A stretch of 64,000 nt of DNA from Lentzea terrae (GTDB taxonomy: Bacteria > Actinomycetota > Actinomycetes > Mycobacteriales > Pseudonocardiaceae), in the NCBI RefSeq assembly GCF_003265345.1, contig NZ_QFWW01000020.1, positions 121,708-185,707 on the forward strand, written 5' to 3'. The first letter of the stretch is position 1. Every line of letters begins with the position of its first letter. Positions 25,969-35,014 of the stretch are shown here, piece after piece. The position numbers and the translations under genes are program-made. The notes below the pieces were generated by a model. The model did no database searches. It was given only the letters and a program-made list of their open reading frames with translations, and had not been told where the DNA came from.

Positions 25969-26996
25969 GCACCGAATGCGGAACCCAGGCGGAAGCCGTC
26001 ACCCGCGACCTCGGGTTCGACTGCCACGACGTCTCCCCCGTGCTCTCCGTGCGGCCGCCCTGGGACCTCGCGCACTGGACGATGCCGCTGCTCGAAGTCC
26101 TCGTGATCGCCGGCGCCGTCTTCGCCTTCGTGCACGCCCTTCGCCGCAAGCGCGCGGGCGACCCGGTCAACCTCGCGCTGTGGTGGGCGTCGCTGGTCTA
26201 CCTCTTCGTGATCGAGCCGCCGCTGTACTTCCCGGAGTGGTTCGGCCTCGACGAGATCTACGGCTTCATCTTCGCCCACAACCAGTTCACCGTGCAGTTC
26301 ATGTGGGACCGGTTACCCCTGTACATCGTCGCGTTCTACCCGATGATCAGCCAACTCGCCTACGAGGTCGTGCGCGCGCTCGGGATCTTCGCGCACCGCG
26401 GCGCGCTCGCCGGGTCGATGGCCGTCGCGTTCGTGTGCCAGGTGTTCTACGAGGTGTTCGACCACATCGGACCGCAGCTGAAGTGGTGGGCGTGGAACCC
26501 GGACAACCCCATCGTGAACCAGCCCGCGATGGGGTCGGTACCGTTGAAAAGCGCGCTGCTGTTCGCTTCCGTGTCACTGGCGGCCATGACCTACCTCGTC
26601 GTGCGGTTCCGCGGCAGGTGGCTGCTCGCCGGGCTCCTGACACCGCTGTCGATGATGATCGCCGGCTTCCCCGCGAGCCTGTTCGGCACGAACGTCACCG
26701 CGCAGGCGTGGGTGCTCGGGTTCGAGCTGGTGCTGATCTGGGTCATCGGCGGATGGCTCGTGCTCACCGCGCAAGGACTTCCGGAGTCGCTGTCCCCGTT
26801 CGCGCGGTTCTACCCCGCCGCTTACCTGGGTGCGATGGCCGTGTTCTGGATCAGTGCGCTGCCGCAGTACTTCGGCGCGAAGGACGGTGTCACCGCAGCC
26901 GGCACCCCGGTCGGGAGCGGGCTTTACGTGCTCGCGTGCTTCGCCGGCGCGGGGCTGGTGCTCGCGAGGCTCCGCCGGGCGCCCGTGCTGGTGTAG
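25965..26996 (+). CDS. Polytopic membrane protein of unknown function
   Basis: A 343-residue protein with about nine transmembrane helices (MPLLEVLVIAGAVFAFVHAL, LALWWASLVYLFVIEPPLYF, GSMAVAFVCQVFYEVF, LLFASVSLAAMTYLVV and others). It has charged/aromatic loops (EWFGLDEIYGFIFAHNQF, HIGPQLKWWAWNPDNP) that could line an active site. I do not recognise the family; the distribution of acidic and His residues at membrane edges would allow an integral-membrane enzyme. Start ATG 25965 overlaps the FAD gene stop (ATGA). The TetR gene starts 6 bp after its stop. Confidence 0.7.
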   Translation: MSTECGTQAEAVTRDLGFDCHDVSPVLSVRPPWDLAHWTMPLLEVLVIAGAVFAFVHALRRKRAGDPVNLALWWASLVYLFVIEPPLYFPEWFGLDEIYGFIFAHNQFTVQFMWDRLPLYIVAFYPMISQLAYEVVRALGIFAHRGALAGSMAVAFVCQVFYEVFDHIGPQLKWWAWNPDNPIVNQPAMGSVPLKSALLFASVSLAAMTYLVVRFRGRWLLAGLLTPLSMMIAGFPASLFGTNVTAQAWVLGFELVLIWVIGGWLVLTAQGLPESLSPFARFYPAAYLGAMAVFWISALPQYFGAKDGVTAAGTPVGSGLYVLACFAGAGLVLARLRRAPVLV

Positions 26997-27002
26997 GGGA
27001 AG

Positions 27003-27653
27003 ATGGTGCCCATGGGGCACCACGGATGGCAGGGCAACCCGCCCGGCACGGAGCAGGAGGCACGCCGCCGGATCGTCGAGGCGGCGACGGCGTGCCTCGA
27101 CCGCGCCGGGCTCGCCAAGACCAGCCTCTCCGACATCGCGGCCGAGGCCGGTGTCACGCGGCAGACCGTGTACCGCTACTTCCCGCGCCTCGCGGACATC
27201 CTGGGTGCCGTCGCCGTCGCGGGCGTCGAGGAGTTCGCGACGCGGATGGAACGCCACCTGGCATCGTTCGGCACTCCTGCCGAGGTCGCCGTGGAGTCGG
27301 TCGTGTTCGGCGTGCGGGCCGTCCCCGACGAACCCCACCTGAGCCTGCTGCTGCAGGCCGGTGAGGGTGACTTCTTCACCGGCGCGGTCACGTCGCGCGA
27401 GTGGCTCGCGCTGGGCGCACGGATTCTCCGCAACGTGCCGGTCGACTGGGCCTCCGCCGGCGTCCGCACCGACGAGGACTTCGCCGGGCTCGCCGAAGTC
27501 CTCATGCGACTGTTCCTGTCGTTCCTGCGCAACCCGTCGAGCCCGGCCCCCACCGACGACCAACTGCGGGACTTGGTCGGCCGGTGGATCGGACCGGCAC
27601 TGCAGCAGATTCACTCGAACGAGCCCGTATCGTGGACTTCCTCCAAGCCATAG
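27003..27653 (+). CDS. TetR-family transcriptional regulator
   Basis: A 216-residue regulator with the TetR HTH: AARRRIVEAATACLDRAG, then SLSDIAAEAGVTRQTVYRYFP. The C-terminal ligand domain is not assignable. It lies at the end of the FAD oxidoreductase/membrane-protein run with a 6-bp gap, so it probably controls that run in response to a small lipophilic ligand. ATG 27003 and ATG 27012 are both possible starts. Confidence 0.88.
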   Translation: MVPMGHHGWQGNPPGTEQEARRRIVEAATACLDRAGLAKTSLSDIAAEAGVTRQTVYRYFPRLADILGAVAVAGVEEFATRMERHLASFGTPAEVAVESVVFGVRAVPDEPHLSLLLQAGEGDFFTGAVTSREWLALGARILRNVPVDWASAGVRTDEDFAGLAEVLMRLFLSFLRNPSSPAPTDDQLRDLVGRWIGPALQQIHSNEPVSWTSSKP

Positions 27654-27663
27654 CGTCGATGTC

Positions 27664-28485
27664 GTGACAGTGACGACTTCCACCGCCTACAGCAGGGATC
27701 TCGGCGACGAACTGCGCCGGCTGCGGCAACGTTTCACCGGCCTGCGCGGGCGCGCGTTCGCCATCCAGCTCGGCTGGGATCCGAGCAAGGTCTCCAACGT
27801 CGAGCACGGCAAGGTGCGGGCGAGCGAGGTCGACATCGTCCAGTACCTGACGGTGTGCGGTCAGGACCTGGACTTCTGCCTGGACTTCCTCGCCCGCTAC
27901 CGCAACGCCTTCGACTCCTACCTCGCGCTCGTCCCCGACAACGTCCGCACGCTCGCCATGACCGAGTCGATGGCCAAGAAGATCACCAGCTACGAGGTCG
28001 TGATGGTGCCGAGCCTGCTGCAGACGAAGCGGTACGCCCACCAGCTGCTCGTCGAATCGGGAGAACCTGCCGAGGACATCGCGGAGTCCGTCGAGCGGCG
28101 CATGGAACGGCAGACCGTCATGCGCCGCCCGCATCGGCCGGAATGCGTGTTCTACGTGCACGAACTGGCCCTGCAGCTATGTCTCGGCGACGCCGGGTTG
28201 ATGGAGGACCAGTACCAGCACCTGCAGTTCGACACGCACGTCCTGCGGATCGTCCCCGCACACGTCAGAATCGCCGCGCTGCAGTCGAAGTGCACGCTCT
28301 ACGAGTTCGAGAACGCCCCGCCCGTCGTGCACGGCGAGACCGGAACCGCCCAGGTGTTCGCGCAGGACAGCACCGCCGTCGAGCGCACCGAGAAGGTGTT
28401 CGAGCGACTCGACGCGCTCGCCTTGGACGTGGAGCAATCCCGCAGCACGCTGGACGAGTACGTCACCGCACTCCGCAATCAGTGA
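27664..28485 (+). CDS. XRE-family regulator with DUF5753-like C-terminal domain
   Basis: A 273-residue protein: N-terminal helix-turn-helix (LGDELRRLRQRFTGLRGRAFAIQLGWD, KVSNVEHGKVRAS) and a long C-terminal domain with the actinomycete pattern YEVVMVPSLLQTKRYAHQLL, RMERQTVMRRPHRPECVFYVHE. Such genes are abundant in Streptomyces and relatives, often paired with a small DUF397 gene and linked to development or antibiotic control. No DUF397 partner lies here. GTG 27664 starts 10 bp after the TetR stop. Its 3' end overlaps that of the convergent GH6 gene by 7 bp. Confidence 0.8.
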   Translation: MTVTTSTAYSRDLGDELRRLRQRFTGLRGRAFAIQLGWDPSKVSNVEHGKVRASEVDIVQYLTVCGQDLDFCLDFLARYRNAFDSYLALVPDNVRTLAMTESMAKKITSYEVVMVPSLLQTKRYAHQLLVESGEPAEDIAESVERRMERQTVMRRPHRPECVFYVHELALQLCLGDAGLMEDQYQHLQFDTHVLRIVPAHVRIAALQSKCTLYEFENAPPVVHGETGTAQVFAQDSTAVERTEKVFERLDALALDVEQSRSTLDEYVTALRNQ

Positions 28486-29411
28486 CCGAAGACCAGGTCG
28501 TACGCGAGCTGCGGGTCGAACTTCCCGGCGTCGACGGTCGGCGCCTTGCCGCAGCGGCCGTCCGAGTCACCGGGCACCTTGACCCACAACAACATCTCCG
28601 CACCACCACCGGTGCGGGCCGGCGTGCCGAGTTTGCGTCCGCCGGGGTTGCACCACTCGCCGTTGTGCCCGTTGCCGTTGCGGCTGGTGTCGATCACGTA
28701 CGGCTTGGTGAAGCCCGAGAAGCTCGCGTTCACCGAGTTCCCGTACGTCGTCGACGCCGCCGTGGTGTGGTAGTTCGAGACGTTGAGCGAGAAACCGCGC
28801 ACGTTGCGCACGCCGGCGTTGTTGAGGCGCGTCGCCATCGTGTTCGCGGGCACCCACTGCGCGTTGCCGGCGTCGAGGTAGGCCCACGTGTTGGGTGCCT
28901 TGGCCTTGAACTGCTCGGTGGCGTACTTGATCATCGCCGTGCGCTCGGCGATCTTGGCGTCGGTCATGCAGTTGAAGTCGGCCAGCGAGTCCGGCTCGAT
29001 CACCACGACGGCGGGCCGGGAGCCGATGCCTTCGGCGAACTTGGAGATCCAGGTGCGGTAGGCCTCCGGCGTGCCCGCGCCGCCGCCGGAGTGCCCGCCG
29101 CACGCGTCCCGACCGGGAATGTTGTACGCCACCAGCACGGGCAGCTTCGTGCCGGTCTTGTTCACGTAGCCGGAGACCGCGGTCTTGATGTCACCGCTCC
29201 AGTTGCCGAACCAGCGGGCGATCGGCTTGGTGGAGATGTTGTTCTTGATCGCGGCGTTGCGGCCGTCGCTCGCGTTGTTGCGCACCCACACAGCGGGGTT
29301 GGAGTCCGGGTCGACGTAGAAGCCGTCGGTCAGGCTGACGGGGCTGGCGGCGTGGGCGGCCGGCGCGGTCGCCACGACGGCCAGCAGGGCCAGCGCGAGT
29401 GCTCTCATCAT
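28479..29411 (-). CDS. Secreted GH6 endoglucanase/cellulase
   Basis: A 310-residue glycoside hydrolase family 6 enzyme with a signal peptide (MMRALALALLAVVATAPAAHA). It has the GH6 signature VVVIEPDSLADF and the catalytic-acid region YNIPGRDACGGHSGGG, and Cys residues for the usual disulfides. GH6 enzymes cleave beta-1,4-glucan with inversion of configuration, here outside the cell. It is a bare catalytic domain with no carbohydrate-binding module. ATG 29411 is used; GTG 29420 would add three residues. No GAGCGCTC-type CebR operator was seen upstream. Confidence 0.92.
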   Translation of the reverse strand: MMRALALALLAVVATAPAAHAASPVSLTDGFYVDPDSNPAVWVRNNASDGRNAAIKNNISTKPIARWFGNWSGDIKTAVSGYVNKTGTKLPVLVAYNIPGRDACGGHSGGGAGTPEAYRTWISKFAEGIGSRPAVVVIEPDSLADFNCMTDAKIAERTAMIKYATEQFKAKAPNTWAYLDAGNAQWVPANTMATRLNNAGVRNVRGFSLNVSNYHTTAASTTYGNSVNASFSGFTKPYVIDTSRNGNGHNGEWCNPGGRKLGTPARTGGGAEMLLWVKVPGDSDGRCGKAPTVDAGKFDPQLAYDLVFGH

Positions 29412-29433
29412 GACTCGCACACTCGCGCGGGCC

Positions 29434-29580
29434 GCTTAAGAGACGGTAAGTCGCCGTTGAACGCCCAGGTCCGCAGCGACGACGCCAGGTCGTTCCAGCC
29501 CCACGTGCTCGCGACGTCGTGCGCGGCCGCCAGGTTCGCGTGTTCGGCGCGGAGCCACGTGGTCGGGTCCTCCGCACTGG
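29434..29580 (-). pseudogene. Remnant of an AfsR/SARP-type TPR regulator
   Basis: Reading leftward, the segment encodes EDPTTWLRAEHANLAAAH followed by a helix pair (WGWNDLASSL), which is the characteristic TPR entry of AfsR/SARP-NB-ARC regulators (W-L-x-A-E-x-A-N-L). No start, HTH or ATPase domain is present, and it stops just upstream of the GH6 gene. It appears to be an eroded gene fragment. Confidence 0.45.
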
Positions 29581-29589
29581 ACATCAGGA

Positions 29590-29755
29590 CAACTGCAACC
29601 GAGGGACTGTGCTGGGCGGTCACCTGCTCCGCGTGGAGTGCTACATCCCCAAATCACAGGACTGGTATTGGATCTGGACGTACAACCGGTCCAACACCCA
29701 CGAAGGCTTCTTCGAGGCCCCGGTGACCTACGGCCTGGAGCCGTGCCTGGTCTGA
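29590..29755 (+). pseudogene. C-terminal remnant of a small secreted protein
   Basis: The frame encodes GGHLLRVECYIPKSQDWYWI and continues TYNRSNTHEGFFEAPV to a stop at 29755. The aromatic/Cys pattern resembles SH3-like small secreted actinomycete proteins, but the N-terminal half and signal peptide are missing. Together with the neighbouring AfsR-like fragment it fills the 29,412-29,759 stretch; I see no intact gene there. Confidence 0.35.
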
Positions 29756-29759
29756 GGTG

Positions 29760-30053
29760 CTAGCCGACGATCCCGGACTGGAGCGGCAGCAACGGGGCTA
29801 CCACTCGCGAGAACGGTCCGCTGCGGATCGTCCCGCCCTCCGGTCCGAGGAACGGTGTCGCTGGGTCAAGAGCGTTGGGCAGCCTCGCGTAGGCCGCCCA
29901 ACGCTCGTCCCACGCCTGGACCACGTCGAGGTGTCCGCCGGGCAGGAACCGGGTCAGGTGCACCCCTGCGACCTGCCCGGTGTTCCCCAGCAGCGGTAAC
30001 AGGCGAAACCCGCCTTCCCGCCGCAGCCTCTCGATCAGCTCCGCGCTGTCCAT
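29760..30053 (-). CDS. Small hypothetical protein downstream of glpD
   Basis: A 97-residue protein (MDSAELIERLRREGGFRLLP, then a GPEGGTIRSGPFSRVV segment). I do not recognise a family. It starts 1 bp after the glpD stop, so it is translated as the last gene of the glycerol operon. There is no signal peptide or transmembrane helix. The composition is normal for the genome, which supports a real gene. Confidence 0.55.
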   Translation of the reverse strand: MDSAELIERLRREGGFRLLPLLGNTGQVAGVHLTRFLPGGHLDVVQAWDERWAAYARLPNALDPATPFLGPEGGTIRSGPFSRVVAPLLPLQSGIVG

Positions 30054-30054
30054 C

Positions 30055-31659
30055 TCATCTCGCCGCCGGCTCCGTGCTCGCCCGGTAAGCCTTGACGGCC
30101 TGGTCCCGTTCGGCGGAAGTCCAGCCCAGCGGTTCGGCGATCAGGTCAGCGACGCGATCCGCCACCGAGGCGCCGAAGTCCAGGTGCTCCATGGCGATCC
30201 GCGTGCGACGAGCCAGCACGTCCTCGAGATCCAACGCGCCCTCGTGGGTGACCGCGTAGACGATCTCCGCCGCCAGGTACCCGGCGACCTCAACCGAAAG
30301 CGACGGATCCTGCGCCACCAAAGCCAAGACATCCGAGGCAGCCGAGCCGTGGCGTCGCAGCAGACGCTCCACAGTGGACGTGGGCAGGCCGGACTCGGCG
30401 GCGACTCGAGTCCGGTCCGCCCACAGCTCGTGGTAGCCGACCGCACCGCACAACGGCAGCCGAGAGGTCAGCGAAGGGGCAACAGCGCGACCAAGCCCGG
30501 CCACCGCGGAGTTCACCACATCCGCGGCCATCACGCGGTAGGTCGTGTACTTGCCGCCGGCGATCACGAAGAAGCCCGGTTCCGGTTGCGCGACAGCGTG
30601 TTCACGGGACAGCTTCGCCGTGTCGCCGGAAGCGCCGTCCAGCAGCGGCCGCAACCCCGCATAAGTACCAACGACATCGTCCACGGACAACGGCGATCGC
30701 AGCACCGCGTTCACGTGGTCGAGGATGTAGTCGACGTCCTCGGAAGTGGCAGCGACGGCAGCGGGATCACCGTCGTACGGCGTGTCCGTCGTGCCGATGA
30801 TCCAGTGAGCGCCCCAGGGAATCACGAACAGCACCGACTTCTCGGTCTGCGTGATCAGCCCGCCGTCCAGCTGGATCTTCGAACGATCCACCAGCACGTG
30901 CACGCCCTTGGACATCCGCACGTGGAACGGCGGCGCCCCGGGTGACATCGAGTTCAGCGAGTCGGTCCAGACGCCGGTAGCGCTGATCACCCGCCGAGCG
31001 CGCACCTCGACCACCGAACCGTCCACCTCGACCTGAGCACCGGAAACCCGGCCACCAGACCGCACCAGCGATGTCACGCGAGCCCGCGACAACACGGTCG
31101 CGCCGTGCTGGGCGGCGGTGCGAACCAGCGTCAGCACCAGCCGTGCATCGTCCATCTGCGCGTCGTAGTAACGGATCGCGCCGGCGAAAGCGTCAGCGTC
31201 GAGGGAAGGGCCGAGCGAAGCCATCTTCGAACGCGACAGGTGCCGGTGCATCGGCACCGCCCCGGCGCCGCCCATCGTGTCGTACAGCAGCACGCCCGCG
31301 CCGACGTAGGCGCGTTCCCACTGCTTCTTCAAGGGGAAGAGGAACGGCACCGGCCGCACCAGGTGGGGTGCGAGCCGGCGCAACAGCAGTCCGCGTTCCT
31401 TCAGAGCTTCCCTGACCAGCTTGAACTCCAGCTGCTCCAGGTACCGCAGCCCGCCGTGGACGAGCTTGCTGGACCGGCTCGACGTGCCCGCCGCCCAGTC
31501 GTGTGCCTCGACCAGCGCGACGGAGAGGCCTCTCGACGCCGCGTCCAAAGCAGCGCCCGCGCCGACCACACCACCTCCGACCACGAGCACGTCGAACTCC
31601 GTCGAGCCCAACGACCGCACCGCGTCAGCACGCCGAACCGGATCCAGCCTCGCGAACAA
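30055..31659 (-). CDS. glpD: Aerobic glycerol-3-phosphate dehydrogenase
   Basis: A 534-residue FAD enzyme that oxidises glycerol-3-phosphate to dihydroxyacetone phosphate and passes electrons to the membrane quinone pool. It shows the FAD motif DVLVVGGGVVGAGAALDAASRG, the GlpD signature GTSSRSSKLVHGGLRYLE, the substrate region WGAHWIIGTTDTPY and GGKYTTYRVMA near the end. Length is standard. It lies 27 bp after glpK in the operon glpF-glpK-glpD-orf97. Confidence 0.95.
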   Translation of the reverse strand: MFARLDPVRRADAVRSLGSTEFDVLVVGGGVVGAGAALDAASRGLSVALVEAHDWAAGTSSRSSKLVHGGLRYLEQLEFKLVREALKERGLLLRRLAPHLVRPVPFLFPLKKQWERAYVGAGVLLYDTMGGAGAVPMHRHLSRSKMASLGPSLDADAFAGAIRYYDAQMDDARLVLTLVRTAAQHGATVLSRARVTSLVRSGGRVSGAQVEVDGSVVEVRARRVISATGVWTDSLNSMSPGAPPFHVRMSKGVHVLVDRSKIQLDGGLITQTEKSVLFVIPWGAHWIIGTTDTPYDGDPAAVAATSEDVDYILDHVNAVLRSPLSVDDVVGTYAGLRPLLDGASGDTAKLSREHAVAQPEPGFFVIAGGKYTTYRVMAADVVNSAVAGLGRAVAPSLTSRLPLCGAVGYHELWADRTRVAAESGLPTSTVERLLRRHGSAASDVLALVAQDPSLSVEVAGYLAAEIVYAVTHEGALDLEDVLARRTRIAMEHLDFGASVADRVADLIAEPLGWTSAERDQAVKAYRASTEPAAR

Positions 31660-31686
31660 CTTCAGCTCCTCAGAAAGAGAACCAAC

Positions 31687-33204
31687 TCAGCGGACGTCGG
31701 CGTCGACCCAGTCGAACGACTTGGTGACGGCCTTCTTCCAGTTGCGGTACTCGCGCTCGCGCTCGTCGGCGTCCAGCTCCGGCGTCCAGCGCTTGTCCTC
31801 GGCCCAGTTCGCGCGCAGCTCGTCGAGACCGGACCAGTAGCCCACGGCCAGACCGGCGGCGTACGCGGCACCCAGCGCGGTCGTCTCGGCGACGACGGGA
31901 CGCACCACCGGCACGTCTAGCACGTCGGCCTGGAACTGCATCAGCAGCTCGTTCGCGACCATGCCGCCATCGACCTTGAGCTCGGTCAGCGGCACGCCGG
32001 AGTCGGCGTTCATCGCGTCCAGGACCTCGCGGGTCTGGAACGCCGTCGCCTCCAGCACGGCACGGGCCAGGTGGCCCTTGTTGACGAACCGGGTGAGGCC
32101 GACGACCGCGCCCCGCGCGTCCGCCCGCCAGTACGGCGCGAACAAGCCCGAGAACGCGGGCACGAAGTACGCGCCGCCGTTGTCCTCGACCGAACGGGCC
32201 AGCGTCTCGATCTCCGGCGCGGAGCCGATGATGCCGAGGTTGTCGCGCAGCCACTGCACCAGCGAGCCGGTGACCGCGATCGAGCCCTCCAGGGCGTAGA
32301 CGGGGGCCTCGTCGCCGATCTTGTAGCAGACCGTCGTCAGCAGGCCGTTCTTCGACGCGACCTTCTCCGTGCCGGTGTTGAGCAGCATGAAGTTGCCGGT
32401 GCCGTAGGTGTTCTTCGCGGTGCCCGGCTCGTAGCAGGCCTGGCCGAACGTCGCGGCCTGCTGGTCGCCGAGAATGCCCGCGATCGGCACGCCCTTCAGC
32501 ACGCCGCCGGGGCCGCCGTTGCCGTAGACCTCGGAGGAGGAACGGATCTCCGGCAGCATGGACACCGGGATGCCCATCTCGCCGGCGATCTCGGCGTCCC
32601 ACTGCAGCGTGTCGAGGTCCATCAGCATGGTGCGCGACGCGTTGGTGACGTCCGTGGCGTGCACGCCGCCGTTGGGGCCGCCGGTGAGGTTCCACAGCGT
32701 CCACGTGTCGGTGTTGCCGAACAGCAGGTCGCCGGCCTCGGCGCGCTCGCGGGCGCCTTCCACGTTGTCGAGGATCCAGCGGATCTTCGGGCCGGAGAAG
32801 TAGGTCGCCAGCGGCAGACCGACCTTGGCCTTGTACCGCTCGGCACCGCCGCCCAGCGCGCCGAGCTCCTCGACGATCGCCTGCGTGCGGGTGTCCTGCC
32901 AGACGATCGCGTTGTAGACGGGCTCGCCGGTGTTCTTGTCCCACACCACCGCGGTCTCGCGCTGGTTGGTGATGCCGACGGCGGCGAGGTCACCGGTGTT
33001 GAGGTCGGCGGCGGCGAGCGCCTGGCCGATCACGAACCGGGTGTTCTCGGAGATCTCCACCGGGTTGTGCTCGACCCAGCCGGCCCGCGGGAAGATCTGC
33101 TCGTGCTCCTTCTGGCCCACGGCGACGATGGAGCCGCTGTGGTCGAAGATGATCGCCCTGGTGCTGGTCGTGCCCTGGTCGACGGCGAGAACGTACTGCG
33201 TCAT
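31687..33204 (-). CDS. glpK: Glycerol kinase
   Basis: A 505-residue FGGY kinase phosphorylating glycerol to glycerol-3-phosphate. Visible are the phosphate-binding start [29 protein letters not shown], the catalytic region [33 protein letters not shown] and the C-terminal [18 protein letters not shown]. It sits between glpF (23 bp) and glpD. It is paralogous to the kinase at 35015 on the other strand; both keep the full motif set, so neither is a pseudogene. Confidence 0.95.
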   Translation of the reverse strand: MTQYVLAVDQGTTSTRAIIFDHSGSIVAVGQKEHEQIFPRAGWVEHNPVEISENTRFVIGQALAAADLNTGDLAAVGITNQRETAVVWDKNTGEPVYNAIVWQDTRTQAIVEELGALGGGAERYKAKVGLPLATYFSGPKIRWILDNVEGARERAEAGDLLFGNTDTWTLWNLTGGPNGGVHATDVTNASRTMLMDLDTLQWDAEIAGEMGIPVSMLPEIRSSSEVYGNGGPGGVLKGVPIAGILGDQQAATFGQACYEPGTAKNTYGTGNFMLLNTGTEKVASKNGLLTTVCYKIGDEAPVYALEGSIAVTGSLVQWLRDNLGIIGSAPEIETLARSVEDNGGAYFVPAFSGLFAPYWRADARGAVVGLTRFVNKGHLARAVLEATAFQTREVLDAMNADSGVPLTELKVDGGMVANELLMQFQADVLDVPVVRPVVAETTALGAAYAAGLAVGYWSGLDELRANWAEDKRWTPELDADEREREYRNWKKAVTKSFDWVDADVR

Positions 33205-33227
33205 CGAAGTTTGTCCTTTCGGGATGG

Positions 33228-33983
33228 TCAGAACACGAGCGAGGCGACGACACCGGCGATGGCACCGCCGACGATCGGGCCGACGACCGGGATCCAGGAG
33301 TAGCCCCAGTCCGAGTCCTTCTTGCCGACGGCCTCGCCGTCGGTGCCCTTGTACGACAGGGGCAGCAGGGCGTGCGCGATGCGCGGGCCGAGGTCGCGGG
33401 CGGGGTTGATCGCGTAGCCGGTGGGGCCACCGAGCGAGGCGCCGATGCCGACGACCAGCAGCGCCGCGGCCAGCGGGCCGATCTGGGTCGGGGTCTTGCC
33501 GAACGCGAGGATCACGAAGACCAGGACGAACGTGCCGATGACCTCGCACACCAGGTTCCAGGTGTAGCTGCGGATCGCCGGGCCGGTGGAGAAAACGGCG
33601 AGCTTGAGGCCCTCGTCCGGCGTCTCGTCGAAGTGCGGCTTGTAGGCGAGCCACGCCAGCACGGCACCGAGGAACGCGCCGAGGAACTCACCCGCGAAGT
33701 ACACGATCGTCGAGACCGCGCTGACCGGCACACCGGGCGCGTACTCGGCCGCACCACTGGTGAGGATGCCGACGGTCACGGCAGGGTTGAGGTGCGCGCC
33801 GGACTTGTAGGCGACGTACACACCCGCGAAGACACCGAGGCCCCAGCCGAAGTTGATCAACAGCCATCCGCCGTCGAGACCCTTCGACTTGGCGAGCAGC
33901 ACGTTGGCCACCACACCCGCACCCAGCAACAGCAGGATGCCCGTACCGAGCACCTCGCTGAGGAACACTGACCCGAGACCCAC
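33228..33983 (-). CDS. glpF: Glycerol facilitator (aquaglyceroporin)
   Basis: A 251-residue, six-helix MIP channel with two NPA boxes, [11 protein letters not shown] and [10 protein letters not shown]; Asp after the second NPA marks glycerol-permeable members. It lets glycerol cross the membrane for trapping by GlpK. I chose GTG 33983, preceded by GGGAGG with a 5-6 nt spacing, rather than the open frame beginning at 34118, which has no membrane character. First gene of the operon with glpK and glpD. Confidence 0.93.
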   Translation of the reverse strand: MGLGSVFLSEVLGTGILLLLGAGVVANVLLAKSKGLDGGWLLINFGWGLGVFAGVYVAYKSGAHLNPAVTVGILTSGAAEYAPGVPVSAVSTIVYFAGEFLGAFLGAVLAWLAYKPHFDETPDEGLKLAVFSTGPAIRSYTWNLVCEVIGTFVLVFVILAFGKTPTQIGPLAAALLVVGIGASLGGPTGYAINPARDLGPRIAHALLPLSYKGTDGEAVGKKDSDWGYSWIPVVGPIVGGAIAGVVASLVF

Positions 33984-34037
33984 GCTGGCCTCCCATTCGT
34001 CCTTGAACGGCTGATCACCCGGTGGTGATTGAGGCGG

Positions 34038-34094
34038 AACGTAATGACCCAGGTCACGCCTGCTCAACGGGCACGTTTCGACAATGTCGACACC
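34038..34094 (-). promoter_or_regulatory. glpF operon promoter with upstream palindromic operator
   Basis: On the minus strand TTGAGC (34062-34067), an 18-bp spacer and TACGTT (34038-34043) form a candidate promoter about 48 nt before GTG 33983. Upstream of the -35 lies TCGACA-A-TGTCGA, a perfect 6-1-6 palindrome inside 34075-34094 that recurs, with a few changes, before the IclR-type gene. A second small palindrome (TGACC-CA-GGTCA, 34045-34056) lies inside the spacer. Confidence 0.6.
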
Positions 34095-34110
34095 TACCGG
34101 GTGCGTAGCT

Positions 34111-34126
34111 GTGACCACTCGGTCAC
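34111..34126. promoter_or_regulatory. Inverted repeat between glpF and iclR-type gene
   Basis: A perfect GTGACC / GGTCAC repeat with a 4-bp centre, midway in the 255-bp divergent region. It shares the TGACC/GGTCA arms of the 34045-34056 palindrome but with different spacing. It could be a second regulator or CRP-like site; function is unknown. Confidence 0.4.
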
Positions 34127-34193
34127 TCTGTGCTCAAATGCCGCGCTTCCAGCGGTTTTCCGGCGGTTCTCCAGGTCACGTGGCGTGGAGAGC

Positions 34194-34231
34194 TGTTCGA
34201 CATTGCCGACACGGGTCGTCTCAATTACGTT
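34194..34231 (+). promoter_or_regulatory. Promoter of iclR-type gene overlapping second operator copy
   Basis: TTGCCG (34203-34208), a 17-bp spacer and TACGTT (34226-34231) precede GTG 34239 by 7 nt, so the mRNA is probably leaderless. The -35 is embedded in TCGACA-T-TGCCGA (within 34194-34213), a copy of the 34075-34094 operator with about 15 of 20 positions identical. This suggests autoregulation. Confidence 0.6.
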
Positions 34232-34238
34232 TGCCGCC

Positions 34239-35003
34239 GTGCCGGGACCCATCCAGTCGATCGAACGAGCCGCAGCCGTGCTGCGGCTCTTGGCGCGTGG
34301 CTCCGGCCACCACGGTCTCACGGAGATAGCCGACTCGCTCGGTCTCGCCCGCGGCACCGCGCACGGGATTCTCCGCACGCTGCAACGGGTCGAGTTCGTC
34401 GAGCAGGACCCGTCCACCGGCCGCTACCGGCTCGGCGCGGCCCTGCTGCACCTCGGCACCTCGTACCTCGACGCGAACGAGCTCCGGTCTCGATCGATCA
34501 ACTGGGCCGACACGCTGGCCGCGCGGTCGGGTCAGGAGGTGCGGATCGGCATGCACCACGACGGCGCCGTGCTCGTCGTGCACCACGTCTTTCGGCCAGA
34601 TGACTCCGTGCAGACCCTCGGCATCGGTGCGATGCTGCCGTTGCACGCGACCGCGCTGGGCAAGGTGCTGCTCGCCTACGACCCGGACCTGTCGGCGGCC
34701 GCACGCCGGCGGGAGCTGACGTCGTTGACACGCAGGACGATCACGCGCACCCAGGCGCTGGAGCGGGTGCTGACCGAGGTGCGCGCACAGGGCTGGGCGG
34801 GTGAGGCCGAGGAGTACATGCCGGGCGAGGCCAGCATCGCCGCGCCCATCCGGATCCCCGGCGGCCTCGTCGTCGGCGCCATCGGGATCTCCGGCCCGGT
34901 GGACCGGCTCTGCGACACCGCCGGACGGCCGCGCGCGACCCTGGTCCGCCAGGTCTCCCAAGCTGCTGAAGCTGTTACCACGTCCCTGGTCGACGAGAAC
35001 TGA
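34239..35003 (+). CDS. IclR-family regulator (GylR-like) of glycerol genes
   Basis: A 254-residue IclR protein: winged helix ([38 protein letters not shown]) and the IclR ligand domain ([42 protein letters not shown]). Its position between the glpF operon and a second glycerol kinase matches GylR, the actinomycete glycerol repressor. GTG 34239 is the start, just past the -10. It is followed after 11 bp by glpK2, so regulator and kinase are co-transcribed. Confidence 0.9.
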   Translation: MPGPIQSIERAAAVLRLLARGSGHHGLTEIADSLGLARGTAHGILRTLQRVEFVEQDPSTGRYRLGAALLHLGTSYLDANELRSRSINWADTLAARSGQEVRIGMHHDGAVLVVHHVFRPDDSVQTLGIGAMLPLHATALGKVLLAYDPDLSAAARRRELTSLTRRTITRTQALERVLTEVRAQGWAGEAEEYMPGEASIAAPIRIPGGLVVGAIGISGPVDRLCDTAGRPRATLVRQVSQAAEAVTTSLVDEN

Positions 35004-35014
35004 AAGGCTTTGGC

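Noticed and set aside
33984..34118. Longer GlpF starting at 34118
   Set aside because: The extension is hydrophilic, covers the promoter and operator, and GTG 33983 has a good ribosome site.
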